From: SIG653 sp045577455
Lineage (GTDB): Bacteria; Bacillota; Clostridia; Oscillospirales; CAG-382
Assembly: GCA_045577455.1 (NCBI GenBank)
Contig: JAZNIJ010000032.1
Location: 1 to 15,586, forward strand
Direction: 5' to 3'
DNA: 15,586 nt
Below the pieces are notes generated by a model that saw only the letters and a list, made by a program, of their open reading frames with translations, did not search any database and was not told the DNA's origin. A program made the position numbers and the translations under genes. Every line of letters begins with the position of its first letter. The first letter of the stretch is position 1. Of this stretch, positions 6,889 through 15,082 are shown in pieces.

Positions 6889-7740
6889 ATGGAATTTACT
6901 AACTCTCAAAGAGCAAAAGTTTTAGTTGAGGCACTTCCCCACATACAGAAATATAGAAATAAAACAATTGTTGTTAAATACGGCGGCAATGCTATGATTA
7001 ACGAGGAGCTTAAGCTCTCTGTTATGAAGGACATTGTGTTGCTTTCACTTATAGGTATAAAGATTGTTCTTGTTCACGGTGGTGGTCCTGAAATTAACGA
7101 AATGCTTAAAAAAATCGGAAAGCAAAGCGTTTTTGTTGATGGTCTCAGAGTTACAGATAAAGAAACTGCTGAAACCGTTCAGATGGTTCTTGCAGGTAAA
7201 GTGAACAAAAACCTTGTTGGTTTACTTCAGAATGCAGGCGGAAAATCAATTGGACTTTGCGGTATTGACGGCAATATGTTTGAGGTTGAGCCATTAGATG
7301 AAAAGTTGGGCTTTGTTGGAAAAATAACAGATGTTGATACTTCCGTTATTGAAGCATCCCTTGATGCAGGATATATTCCTGTTATATCAACAGTTGGAGC
7401 AGACAAAGACGGCAATGTTTATAACATCAACGCAGACACTGCTGCTGCAAAAATTGCAGGCGCATTGAAAGCAGAGAGCTTTTTCTCTATGACAGATACT
7501 CATGGAATACTTGAAGATGTAAACGAGCCGTCAACACTTATTTCTAAAATCAATGTAAGCGAAGCACCTGCCCTTATTAAAAGAGGTATAATATCGGGTG
7601 GTATGATTCCTAAAATTGAATGTTGTACAGAAGCAATAAGGCGTGGCGTTTCCAAAGTATTTATAATTGATGGACGAGTTCCTCACTCACTTGTTATTGA
7701 AATTCTCACCGATGAAGGTATGGGAACTATGTTCATTTAA
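6889..7740 (+). CDS. argB: N-acetylglutamate kinase, arginine-sensitive type
   Basis: Phosphorylates N-acetylglutamate with ATP, the usual control point of the pathway. The amino-acid kinase fold is shown by VVKYGGNAM (Lys30), LVHGGGPEI, GLCGIDG and NINADTAAAKIAGAL. About 26 residues precede the first strand (AKVLVEALPHIQKYRNKTI). This N-terminal helix is present in hexameric arginine-inhibited kinases and absent from the shorter arginine-insensitive E. coli enzyme. The C-terminus HSLVIEILTDEGMGTMF also fits the arginine-binding type. Feedback inhibition is therefore likely, by family comparison. Start ATG 6889 follows GGAG by eight bases. Length is 283 residues. It lies 45 bases after argJ and 12 before argD. 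Confidence 0.95.
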   Translation: MEFTNSQRAKVLVEALPHIQKYRNKTIVVKYGGNAMINEELKLSVMKDIVLLSLIGIKIVLVHGGGPEINEMLKKIGKQSVFVDGLRVTDKETAETVQMVLAGKVNKNLVGLLQNAGGKSIGLCGIDGNMFEVEPLDEKLGFVGKITDVDTSVIEASLDAGYIPVISTVGADKDGNVYNINADTAAAKIAGALKAESFFSMTDTHGILEDVNEPSTLISKINVSEAPALIKRGIISGGMIPKIECCTEAIRRGVSKVFIIDGRVPHSLVIEILTDEGMGTMFI

Positions 7741-7752
7741 TCGGAGGGCGAA

Positions 7753-8907
7753 ATGAGTATTACAAATACTGATAAAACATATATTGCAAATACATACGGA
7801 CGGTTTCCCCTTGAGCTTGTTAAAGGTAAGGGTGCTGTTCTTATAGATTCAGAGGGCAAAGAATACATTGACCTTTCATCAGGAATTGCAGTTAATACAT
7901 TTGGAATTTCCGATGATTCTTGGGTTGAAGCAGTTACAACACAGCTTAAAACATTGCAACACACATCAAATTTATATTTCACAAAACCATGTGCTGACCT
8001 TGCAAAGCTCCTTTGCGAAAAAACAGGTATGAAAAAAGTGTTTTTTTCAAACTCTGGTGCGGAAGCAAACGAATGTGCAATAAAAGCAGCAAGAAAATAT
8101 TCATTTGATAAATACGGTGAAGGAAGACATTACATTATCACTCTTAAAAACAGCTTTCACGGAAGAACAATAACAACTCTTTCCGCAACAGGTCAAGATT
8201 CCTTCCACACAATATTTACTCCTTTTACAGAAGGATTTTTATACTCAGAACCGAATATTGATTCAATTAAGGCATTATGCGAAGAATACCCTGTATGTGC
8301 CGTTATGTTTGAAGTTGTTCAAGGCGAAGGCGGTGTTCTTCCACTGAAAAAAGAATTCGTTACAGCTCTTGAAAAATATGCAAACGAAAAAGATATTCTT
8401 CTTATTGCAGACGAGGTTCAGACAGGTAACGGAAGAACGGGTATGCTTTACGGATATATGAATTTCGGAATTACTCCAGACATCGTTTCTACAGCCAAAG
8501 GGCTTGGCGGTGGTCTTCCTATCGGTGCAACAATGTTCAGTGAAAAAACCTGCGATGTATACACTCCCGGCTCACACGGGTCTACTTTCGGTGGAAATCC
8601 AGTTTGTGCCGCAGGTGCTCTCAATGTTTTATCAAGAATTGATGACCAGCTTTTAGCAGATGTTCGTCGTAAAAGCGAATATATTATAAACCAGCTTTCC
8701 CCTTTTGTTAAGAGCATAACAGGTATGGGGCTTATGCTTGGAATAGAAACTGAAAAAGATTCAAAAGAGATTATAAATAAATGTATGGAAAAGGGCGTTT
8801 TAGTTATTAGTGCAAAAACGAAAGTAAGGTTGCTTCCTCCCCTCTCCATAACTGACCAACAGCTTGAAAAAGCAATAAATATTTTGAAAGAGGTAATTAC
8901 AGAATGA
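7753..8907 (+). CDS. argD: Acetylornithine aminotransferase (PLP-dependent)
   Basis: Transaminates N-acetylglutamate semialdehyde with glutamate to give N-acetylornithine. It is a class III fold-type I aminotransferase: SNSGAEANECAIKAARKYS, SFHGRTITTLSATGQ, EVVQGEGGVLPL, LLIADEVQTGNGRTG, and the PLP lysine Lys249 in STAKGLGGGLPIGA. GSHGSTFGGNPVCAAGAL follows. Length of 384 residues is normal. GGAGGG lies just upstream of ATG 7753. The gene overlaps argF by four bases (ATGA), implying translational coupling. Such enzymes often also accept succinyl-DAP or other omega-amino substrates; the operon makes the arginine role primary. Confidence 0.94.
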   Translation: MSITNTDKTYIANTYGRFPLELVKGKGAVLIDSEGKEYIDLSSGIAVNTFGISDDSWVEAVTTQLKTLQHTSNLYFTKPCADLAKLLCEKTGMKKVFFSNSGAEANECAIKAARKYSFDKYGEGRHYIITLKNSFHGRTITTLSATGQDSFHTIFTPFTEGFLYSEPNIDSIKALCEEYPVCAVMFEVVQGEGGVLPLKKEFVTALEKYANEKDILLIADEVQTGNGRTGMLYGYMNFGITPDIVSTAKGLGGGLPIGATMFSEKTCDVYTPGSHGSTFGGNPVCAAGALNVLSRIDDQLLADVRRKSEYIINQLSPFVKSITGMGLMLGIETEKDSKEIINKCMEKGVLVISAKTKVRLLPPLSITDQQLEKAINILKEVITE

Positions 8908-9806
8908 AGCACTTACTTAAACTTTCCGACTTATCAACAGAAGAAATACTTGATATATTAAATTTGGCAGACCAACTTAAATATGAAAGAAACAACGGTA
9001 TTCCTCACAAGCATCTTGAAGGCAAGACCTTGGGTATGATTTTCCAGAAGTCATCAACAAGAACAAGAGTCAGCTTTGAAGTTGGTATGTATGAACTTGG
9101 CGGAAACGCTTTGTTTTTAAGTTCCAGAGATTTACAGATTGGCAGAGGTGAACCCGTTCAGGACACAGCAAGAGTTTTAAGCAGATATTTAAGCGGCATT
9201 ATGATTCGTACCTTTGATCAGGAAGAAGTTGAAAACCTTGCAAAGTTTGGTGGAATCTCTGTTATTAACGGGCTTACAGACTATTGCCATCCTTGCCAGG
9301 TACTTGCAGACCTTATGACTATCAGAGAATACAAGGGTGTTCTTGAAGGTTGCAAGTTGGTTTACATCGGTGATGGAAACAATATGGCAAACTCCCTTAT
9401 TGTTGGCGGTATTAAATGCGGTATGACAGTTGTAACTGCTTGTCCAGAAGGATATCAACCCGATAAAGAAATTATGGAATGGGCATATTCAACAGGCAGA
9501 TATCAATGCACAGATAACATTCTTGAAGCAGCAAAGGATGCTGATGCGCTCTATACAGATGTATGGGCTTCTATGGGTCAAGAAGGCGAAGCAGAGATTC
9601 GTAGAAAGGCGTTTGAAGGTTACCAAATCAACTCTGCTGTTATGGAAGTTGCAAAAAAAGATGCAATTGTTCTTCACTGTTTGCCTGCACACAGAGGCGA
9701 AGAAATTACAAACGAAGTTATGGAAAAATATGCAGACAGCATATTTGACGAAGCCGAAAACAGACTTCATGTTCAAAAAGCCGTACTTGTTAAATGCTTA
9801 AAATAA
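8904..9806 (+). CDS. argF: Ornithine carbamoyltransferase
   Basis: Condenses ornithine with carbamoyl phosphate to citrulline. The carbamoyl-phosphate motif STRTR is at residues 51-55. DYCHPCQVLADL carries HPCQ at 129-132. IGDGNNMANSL and the ornithine-binding loop HCLPAHRGEE (HCLP at 258-261) identify ornithine rather than aspartate as acceptor. Length is 300 residues, typical of Bacillota. ATG 8904 lies inside the argD stop (ATGA overlap) with AAAGAGG ten bases upstream, within argD. Being placed directly before carA and carB suggests the supply and use of carbamoyl phosphate are coupled here, and that the enzyme is anabolic. Confidence 0.95.
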   Translation: MKHLLKLSDLSTEEILDILNLADQLKYERNNGIPHKHLEGKTLGMIFQKSSTRTRVSFEVGMYELGGNALFLSSRDLQIGRGEPVQDTARVLSRYLSGIMIRTFDQEEVENLAKFGGISVINGLTDYCHPCQVLADLMTIREYKGVLEGCKLVYIGDGNNMANSLIVGGIKCGMTVVTACPEGYQPDKEIMEWAYSTGRYQCTDNILEAAKDADALYTDVWASMGQEGEAEIRRKAFEGYQINSAVMEVAKKDAIVLHCLPAHRGEEITNEVMEKYADSIFDEAENRLHVQKAVLVKCLK

Positions 9807-9820
9807 TTTAGGAGATTTTT

Positions 9821-10867
9821 ATGAAGAAGATTTATCTTGTCCTTAGTGATGGTACTGTTTTTAAAGGTGAAAGCGTTGGTGCAGATGTTTCAGCAATTGG
9901 CGAAGTTGTTTTTAACACATCAATGGTTGGTTATCCAGAACTGCTCACAGACAACAACTATCGTGGGCAAATTTTAACACTCACCTTCCCTCTTTGCGGA
10001 AATTATGGTATGGTTTTTGATAATGGAGAAGAAAAACCTGCCGTTTCCGGCTTAATTGTTAAAGAAATTTGCGATACACCTTCTAATTTCAGATGTGAGG
10101 GTACACTCAGCGACTATCTTAAACGCCATAATATACCTGCGATTTGTGGAATAGACACAAGAGAGCTTACAAGGATTCTCAGAGAAAAAGGAACTATGAA
10201 TGGATGCATTTGCGAAACTATTCCCTCTGACCTTAAACAGCTTGAAACATATAATACGGACAAGAAAGCATACGGAAGCGTTAAAGAAAAAACAGTTTTT
10301 GGAAATGGTAAAATAAAGGTTGCCCTTATAGATTGCGGAACAAAAGCAAATGCTGTTTCGATTTTAACAAATATGGGTGCGGAAGTTGCCGCTTTTCCAT
10401 ACAACGCATCTCTTAAAGATATAGAAGCATACGCTCCTTGCGGAATCTTTATTTCAGACGGTGCAGGAAATCCCGAAGAATACACGGAGACAATAGCTCT
10501 TGTAAAGGAGTTGTCCTGCAAATATCAAATTTTTGCAACCGGCTTAGGACACGATATTTTGGCACTTGCAAAGGGTTGCAAAACATATAAATTAAAATAC
10601 GGTCACAGAGGTTCAAATCAGCCCTCTGTATGCTTACAAACAAAGAAAACTCACATAACAATTCAAAATTATGGTTACGGTGTTTGCATTGATTCATTAC
10701 CCGAAGGTGCAAAGGTAACCTTCAAAAATGCAAACGATGGAACTTGCGAAGGAATTGAATATAAAGACAAGAGCTTTTCTGTTCAATTTCGCCCTGAAGC
10801 ATATACAGGACCGGGAGATACTTTATTCCTGTTTAAAAAGTTTATTTCCGAAATATCAGATTCTTAA
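9821..10867 (+). CDS. carA: Carbamoyl phosphate synthase small subunit, glutaminase-dead form
   Basis: Homologue of CarA, which normally releases ammonia from glutamine for CarB. The N-terminal domain is ordinary (LSDGTVFKGESVGA, EVVFNTSMVGYPELLTD). The class I amidotransferase domain keeps its framework (LGH.ILALAKG, KYGHRGSNQPS, LFLFKKF) but has lost catalysis. The nucleophile elbow, normally GICLGHQ, reads ATGLGHD, so Cys is Gly241 and the next Gln is Asp245. The catalytic His of HPEA is Arg324; only Glu326 of the triad remains. NHG is NYG (Tyr284), and SNGPGDP is SDGAGNP. Length of 348 residues is normal and the frame is intact, so this is not a decaying gene. It probably acts as a structural or regulatory partner of an ammonia-using CarB, much as in vertebrate CPS1. 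AGGAG precedes ATG 9821. Confidence 0.9.
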   Translation: MKKIYLVLSDGTVFKGESVGADVSAIGEVVFNTSMVGYPELLTDNNYRGQILTLTFPLCGNYGMVFDNGEEKPAVSGLIVKEICDTPSNFRCEGTLSDYLKRHNIPAICGIDTRELTRILREKGTMNGCICETIPSDLKQLETYNTDKKAYGSVKEKTVFGNGKIKVALIDCGTKANAVSILTNMGAEVAAFPYNASLKDIEAYAPCGIFISDGAGNPEEYTETIALVKELSCKYQIFATGLGHDILALAKGCKTYKLKYGHRGSNQPSVCLQTKKTHITIQNYGYGVCIDSLPEGAKVTFKNANDGTCEGIEYKDKSFSVQFRPEAYTGPGDTLFLFKKFISEISDS

Positions 10868-10885
10868 TAATAAGGAGAAAAAGGT

Positions 10886-13800
10886 ATGCCATTGAATAAA
10901 GATATTAAAAAGGTTCTTGTTATTGGTTCAGGCCCTATTGTTATTGGACAAGCCGCTGAATTTGATTATGCAGGCGCACAGGCGTGTCGAGTTTTGAAGC
11001 GTGAAGGCGTTAATGTCGTTCTTGTTAACTCAAACCCTGCAACCATTATGACTGACAAAGCATTGGCTGATGAGATTTATTTAGAACCGTTAAACAAAGA
11101 AACCTTAACAAGAATTATAGAAAAAGCACGCCCCGACAGTCTTTTGGCAGGTCTCGGTGGGCAAACAGGTCTTACCCTTGCAACCCAGCTTTATGAAGAA
11201 GGGGTTCTTGAAAAATATGGTGTTAAGCTGCTTGGAACAAATGTGGAAGCAATTAAAAAAGCTGAGGACAGAAAGCTCTTTAAAGATACAATGGACTCTA
11301 TAAATCAGCCATGTATCCCTTCCGGAATTGCCAACGATGTTGAAACCGCTTTAAAAATTGCTCACGAAATCGGATATCCCGTTATTGTTCGCCCTGCTTA
11401 TACTTTAGGTGGTTCAGGCGGAGGAACAGCAAACAATGAAGATGAATTAAAACTCGTTGCAAAAACAGGACTTGATATGTCCCCTATCACTCAGATACTT
11501 GTTGAAAAATACATTTTCGGCTGGAAAGAAATTGAATTTGAAACAATGCGTGATGCCTTGGGAAATGTTATTGCTGTTTGTAGCATGGAAAATGTTGACC
11601 CTGTCGGTATTCACACGGGAGACAGCATAGTTGTTGCTCCTGCCCTTACTCTTGCTGCAAAAGAATATAACACATTAAGAAATGCAGCTCTTGAAATCGT
11701 ATCTGCTCTTGGTGTTGTTGGTGGTTGTAACTGCCAATTTGCTCTTGACCCAAACAGCTTCCAATATGCGGTTATTGAAGTTAACCCTCGTGTTTCCCGT
11801 TCTTCAGCTCTTGCAAGTAAGGCAACAGGTTATCCAATTGCAAAAATCACAACCGAGATTGCTTTAGGGTATTCCCTTGATGAAATTAAAAACGATATAA
11901 CAGGCAAGACATATGCTTGTTTTGAACCTGCAATTGACTATGTTGTTGTTAAATTCCCCAAATGGCCATTTGACAAATTTGCAGGTGCAAGCCGTAAGCT
12001 CGGCACGCAGATGAAGGCGACGGGAGAAGTTATGTCTATCTCCACATCCTTTGAAGCCGCTTTAATGAAAGCGATAAGGGGCGCTGAAATATCATATGAT
12101 ACCCTTAATGCGCCATGGGATGAAAGCGATGTTTTTGCTCGTCTTGGCAAGTTGGACGATAAACGAATCTTCACCGTTTTCGAGGCATTGAAAAAAGGTG
12201 TTTCTGTTGATGAAATAAACAAGATAACAAGAATTGATAAGTGGTTCTTATATAGAATTAAAAATCTTGCAGATTATGAAGCAAGAATTTCAAAAGGTCT
12301 TTCCGATGAAGATTATGAGCTTGGAAAAAAATTGGGATATACCGATAACGCCTTAATGAGAATATCGGGCGCAAAAGCAGTTAAAGGTAAAGATGCTGTT
12401 TACAAAATGGTAGACACTTGCGCCGCAGAATTTGATGCTACAACACCCTATTTTTACTCCACATATGATGATGCTTGCGAATCGAGAACATTCAAGAGAA
12501 GCGAAAAACCCGTTATAATGGTTCTTGGCTCAGGGCCTATCAGAATTGGTCAAGGTATTGAATTTGACTATTCTTCTGTTCATTGCGTTTGGACTTTAAA
12601 GAAAATGGGATATGATGTTGTTATTGTAAACAACAACCCCGAAACAGTTTCAACTGACTATGACACAGCGGACCGACTTTATTTTGAGCCATTGACACCT
12701 GAAGATATTATGAATATTATTAAGGTTGAAAAACCAATTGGTGTTGTTGTTGCTTTTGGCGGTCAGACAGCTATTAAACTGACAAAATTTCTTGATTCTA
12801 ACGGCATTACAATTTTAGGAACAAGTGCTGAAAGCATTGATGTTGCAGAAGATAGAAAGAAGTTTGATGCTCTGCTTGAGAGCTTTAATATTCGCAGACC
12901 TAAAGGTAGCGGCGTTTTCACCGAAGAAGAAGCACTTGAAACTGCTCACAGATTGGGATACCCTGTTCTCCTGCGTCCTTCATATGTTATTGGCGGTCAG
13001 AATATGACTATTGCACATTCTGACGTTGATGTTAAACGCTATATGAAGCGTATACTCAGCGAATCCACCGAAAACAATGTTTTGGTTGACAAATATATGA
13101 TGGGGCCTGAATTGGAAGTTGATGTTATTTCCGATGGCACAGATGTTATTATCCCCGGTATTATGGAGCATATAGAACGTGCAGGTGTTCACAGTGGAGA
13201 TTCCATAGCCGTTTATCCTCCATATAATATCAATGATGTTATGAAGCAAAAGATCATTGATTGTTCAAGAGACCTTGCTTTGGCAATGAAAACAAAGGGT
13301 CTTGTTAATATTCAATATCTTATTTATCAGAATGAACTTTATGTAATTGAGGTTAACCCTCGTGCATCAAGAACCATTCCATATATAAGCAAAGTTACAG
13401 GCATCCCAATGACCGAAATTGCAACTAAAGTCATGATGGGAACAACTGTTAAGGAGCTTGGTTATAAAACCGGATTATGCAAAACTCCTCCCTATTTCAC
13501 AGTTAAAGTTCCTGTTTTCTCATTTGAAAAGCTCCTTGATGTAAACGCTTATTTAGGGCCTGAAATGAAATCCACAGGCGAAGTTCTTGGAATTGGTAAA
13601 ACTCTCAACGAAGCGTTATTCAAAGGTTTGAAAGCGGCAGGAATGAAGCTTGAAGAAAATGTTGCATCTTCTGAAAAAAGTGTTTTCATTTCTGTTGAAG
13701 AGCATGATTATCTTGAAATTGTATCTCTTGCAAAGAAGTTCGACGATTTGGGAATAAAAATATACGCAACTCCCGATACCGCAAACGCAATTAAGGTTTT

Positions 13801-14914
13801 GGGTATCGATGTTGAAACAACGGCTCCCATGGAAGATTTGGACAGCATTCTTTCACTTATCGATAGCGAAAAAATCAACTATATCGTATATACAGGAGCT
13901 GCATACGATGATACAATAAAACAGTATATTGCTATTCACAAACTTGCATTACTCCATTCCATCCCCTGTTTTACTTCTCTTGATACTGCAAATGCCATGG
14001 TGGATATCATCAAGAGCAGATTTAACTCATTTAACACAGAGCTTGTTGATATCAACAGTATGAGAAGTGAAAAACAAACCCTTCATTTTTCCAAAATGGT
14101 TGGAGCAGGCGACGATTATATCGTTATAGATAATACAGACGGTAAAATCACTTGTCCTGAATCCTTGTCCCTCACCCTTTGCGACAGAAATTACGGTGTT
14201 GGTGGTCACGGAGTTGCTCTTATTGAAAAAAGCGATAAAGCTGATTGCAAAATGCGCCTTTTCAATAAAGACGGCAGCGAAGGTATGATGGCAGGTAATG
14301 TTATCCGTTGCGTTGGTAAATTCCTGTATGATAACGGAAAGGTTAACACAACCGATATTACCGTTGAAACCGCAAGTGGTATTAAGAATCTCAAATTGTA
14401 TCTCACAGACGGAAAAGTTTCCTCTGTTAGCGTTTATGTTGGAAAACCTTCATTTGAAGCCAAAAACATACCCGCTGTTTCTACTACTGATGAGATGATC
14501 AATGCCCCGCTTACTGTTAACGGAAAAGAGTATAAAGTAACTTGTCTTTCTGTTGGAAACCCACACTGCGTTGTTTTCTGCGACAGAGTTGACGGTATTG
14601 ATATTGAAACCATTGGTCCAATGTTTGAAAACCATTCTGCTTTCCCACAGAGAATAAACACAGAATTTGTTAGAGTTGTTAACCCAACAACATTAAAGAT
14701 GCGTGTATATGAGCGTGGAAACGGTGAAACTCCCGCTTGTGGCACTGGTGCTTGTGCCGCAGTTATTGCCGCTGTACGCAACGGATTCTGCCAAATGAAC
14801 ACAGATATAACTGTTAAAGCAGTTGGCGGTGATTTGCTCGTTAAATGGAAAGAAGACGGTGTTACTCTTACAGGAGATGCAACTCTTATATTCAATGGCG
14901 AGTGCGAATATTAA
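10886..14914 (+). CDS. carB: Carbamoyl phosphate synthase large subunit fused to a DapF-like domain
   Basis: CarB makes carbamoyl phosphate from bicarbonate, ammonia and two ATP. At 1342 residues it is about 280 longer than usual. Layout: first ATP-grasp half, residues 1-400 (GSGPIVIGQAAEFDYAG, VRPAYTLGGSGGG, EVNPRVSRSSALASK); oligomerisation region to about 540; second half, about 540-930 (GSGPIRIGQGIEFDY, RPSYVIGGQNM, EVNPRASRTIPY); MGS-type allosteric domain, about 931-1055, ending in PCFTSLDTANAM. From residue 1059 to the end lies a whole diaminopimelate-epimerase-like domain. The synthetase motifs look intact. The MGS domain lacks the usual TPTKG...IRR effector motif and reads YTGAAYDDT..IAIHK. 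AAGGAG lies eight bases before ATG 10886. It is the last gene before the terminator and pairs with a glutaminase-dead CarA. Confidence 0.92.
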   Translation: MPLNKDIKKVLVIGSGPIVIGQAAEFDYAGAQACRVLKREGVNVVLVNSNPATIMTDKALADEIYLEPLNKETLTRIIEKARPDSLLAGLGGQTGLTLATQLYEEGVLEKYGVKLLGTNVEAIKKAEDRKLFKDTMDSINQPCIPSGIANDVETALKIAHEIGYPVIVRPAYTLGGSGGGTANNEDELKLVAKTGLDMSPITQILVEKYIFGWKEIEFETMRDALGNVIAVCSMENVDPVGIHTGDSIVVAPALTLAAKEYNTLRNAALEIVSALGVVGGCNCQFALDPNSFQYAVIEVNPRVSRSSALASKATGYPIAKITTEIALGYSLDEIKNDITGKTYACFEPAIDYVVVKFPKWPFDKFAGASRKLGTQMKATGEVMSISTSFEAALMKAIRGAEISYDTLNAPWDESDVFARLGKLDDKRIFTVFEALKKGVSVDEINKITRIDKWFLYRIKNLADYEARISKGLSDEDYELGKKLGYTDNALMRISGAKAVKGKDAVYKMVDTCAAEFDATTPYFYSTYDDACESRTFKRSEKPVIMVLGSGPIRIGQGIEFDYSSVHCVWTLKKMGYDVVIVNNNPETVSTDYDTADRLYFEPLTPEDIMNIIKVEKPIGVVVAFGGQTAIKLTKFLDSNGITILGTSAESIDVAEDRKKFDALLESFNIRRPKGSGVFTEEEALETAHRLGYPVLLRPSYVIGGQNMTIAHSDVDVKRYMKRILSESTENNVLVDKYMMGPELEVDVISDGTDVIIPGIMEHIERAGVHSGDSIAVYPPYNINDVMKQKIIDCSRDLALAMKTKGLVNIQYLIYQNELYVIEVNPRASRTIPYISKVTGIPMTEIATKVMMGTTVKELGYKTGLCKTPPYFTVKVPVFSFEKLLDVNAYLGPEMKSTGEVLGIGKTLNEALFKGLKAAGMKLEENVASSEKSVFISVEEHDYLEIVSLAKKFDDLGIKIYATPDTANAIKVLGIDVETTAPMEDLDSILSLIDSEKINYIVYTGAAYDDTIKQYIAIHKLALLHSIPCFTSLDTANAMVDIIKSRFNSFNTELVDINSMRSEKQTLHFSKMVGAGDDYIVIDNTDGKITCPESLSLTLCDRNYGVGGHGVALIEKSDKADCKMRLFNKDGSEGMMAGNVIRCVGKFLYDNGKVNTTDITVETASGIKNLKLYLTDGKVSSVSVYVGKPSFEAKNIPAVSTTDEMINAPLTVNGKEYKVTCLSVGNPHCVVFCDRVDGIDIETIGPMFENHSAFPQRINTEFVRVVNPTTLKMRVYERGNGETPACGTGACAAVIAAVRNGFCQMNTDITVKAVGGDLLVKWKEDGVTLTGDATLIFNGECEY
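14060..14911 (+). other. DapF-like pseudo-epimerase domain, residues 1059-1342 of the CarB fusion
   Basis: Two-lobed epimerase-fold sequence: HFSKMVGAGDDYIVID, LCDRNYGVGG, LFNKDGSEGMMAGNVIRC, VGNPHCVVF, INTEFV, YERGNGETPACGTGACAA, LTGDATLIFNGE. The second catalytic Cys is Cys1285 (ACGTGAC). The first, normally in MCGN, is Ala1136 (MMAGN). The early GNDF motif is GDDY and the AD of G.GADG is GH. The Asn, Glu and Arg residues that bind substrate in DapF are mostly kept. Racemisation needs both cysteines, so a normal epimerase is unlikely. A ligand-binding role is possible. The ATG at 14060 has no ribosome binding site, so separate translation is unlikely. Confidence 0.85.
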
Positions 14915-14982
14915 GCTATCATAAATCGCTTATTGTTAATGACAAAAGTTATCATCTATATAACTTGCATAATGAATGAATT

Positions 14983-15019
14983 GAACGGACAGTTTTGGCT
15001 GTCCGTTCTTTGTTTATTT
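14983..15019 (+). terminator. Intrinsic terminator of the arg/car operon
   Basis: GAACGGACAG (14983-14992) pairs perfectly with CTGTCCGTTC (14999-15008) around a six-base loop, followed by TTTGTTTATTT. It lies 69 bases after the carB stop and closes the operon. Confidence 0.9.
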
Positions 15020-15058
15020 AAAATATAAAACGGATGGGAATAAAAACATCCCACCCGT
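15018..15058 (-). terminator. Intrinsic terminator of the convergent minus-strand gene
   Basis: On the minus strand ACGGGTGGGA (15058-15049) pairs with TCCCATCCGT (15039-15030) through ten pairs including one G-U, followed by TTTATATTTT. On the plus strand the same position is an A-C mismatch, so the hairpin is built for minus-strand transcripts. It faces the carB terminator back to back. Confidence 0.8.
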
Positions 15059-15082
15059 ATGCAAATATATCAAGTTATTAGC

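Noticed and set aside
9523..9801. 92-codon plus-strand frame inside argF, and many minus-strand frames across the operon
   Set aside because: They overlap well-supported genes in other frames, have no ribosome binding sites and show no recognisable motifs.
14060..14914. Separate dapF gene starting at an internal ATG within carB
   Set aside because: No Shine-Dalgarno precedes ATG 14060 and there is no stop between the CarB and DapF-like parts, so a fusion is the direct reading.
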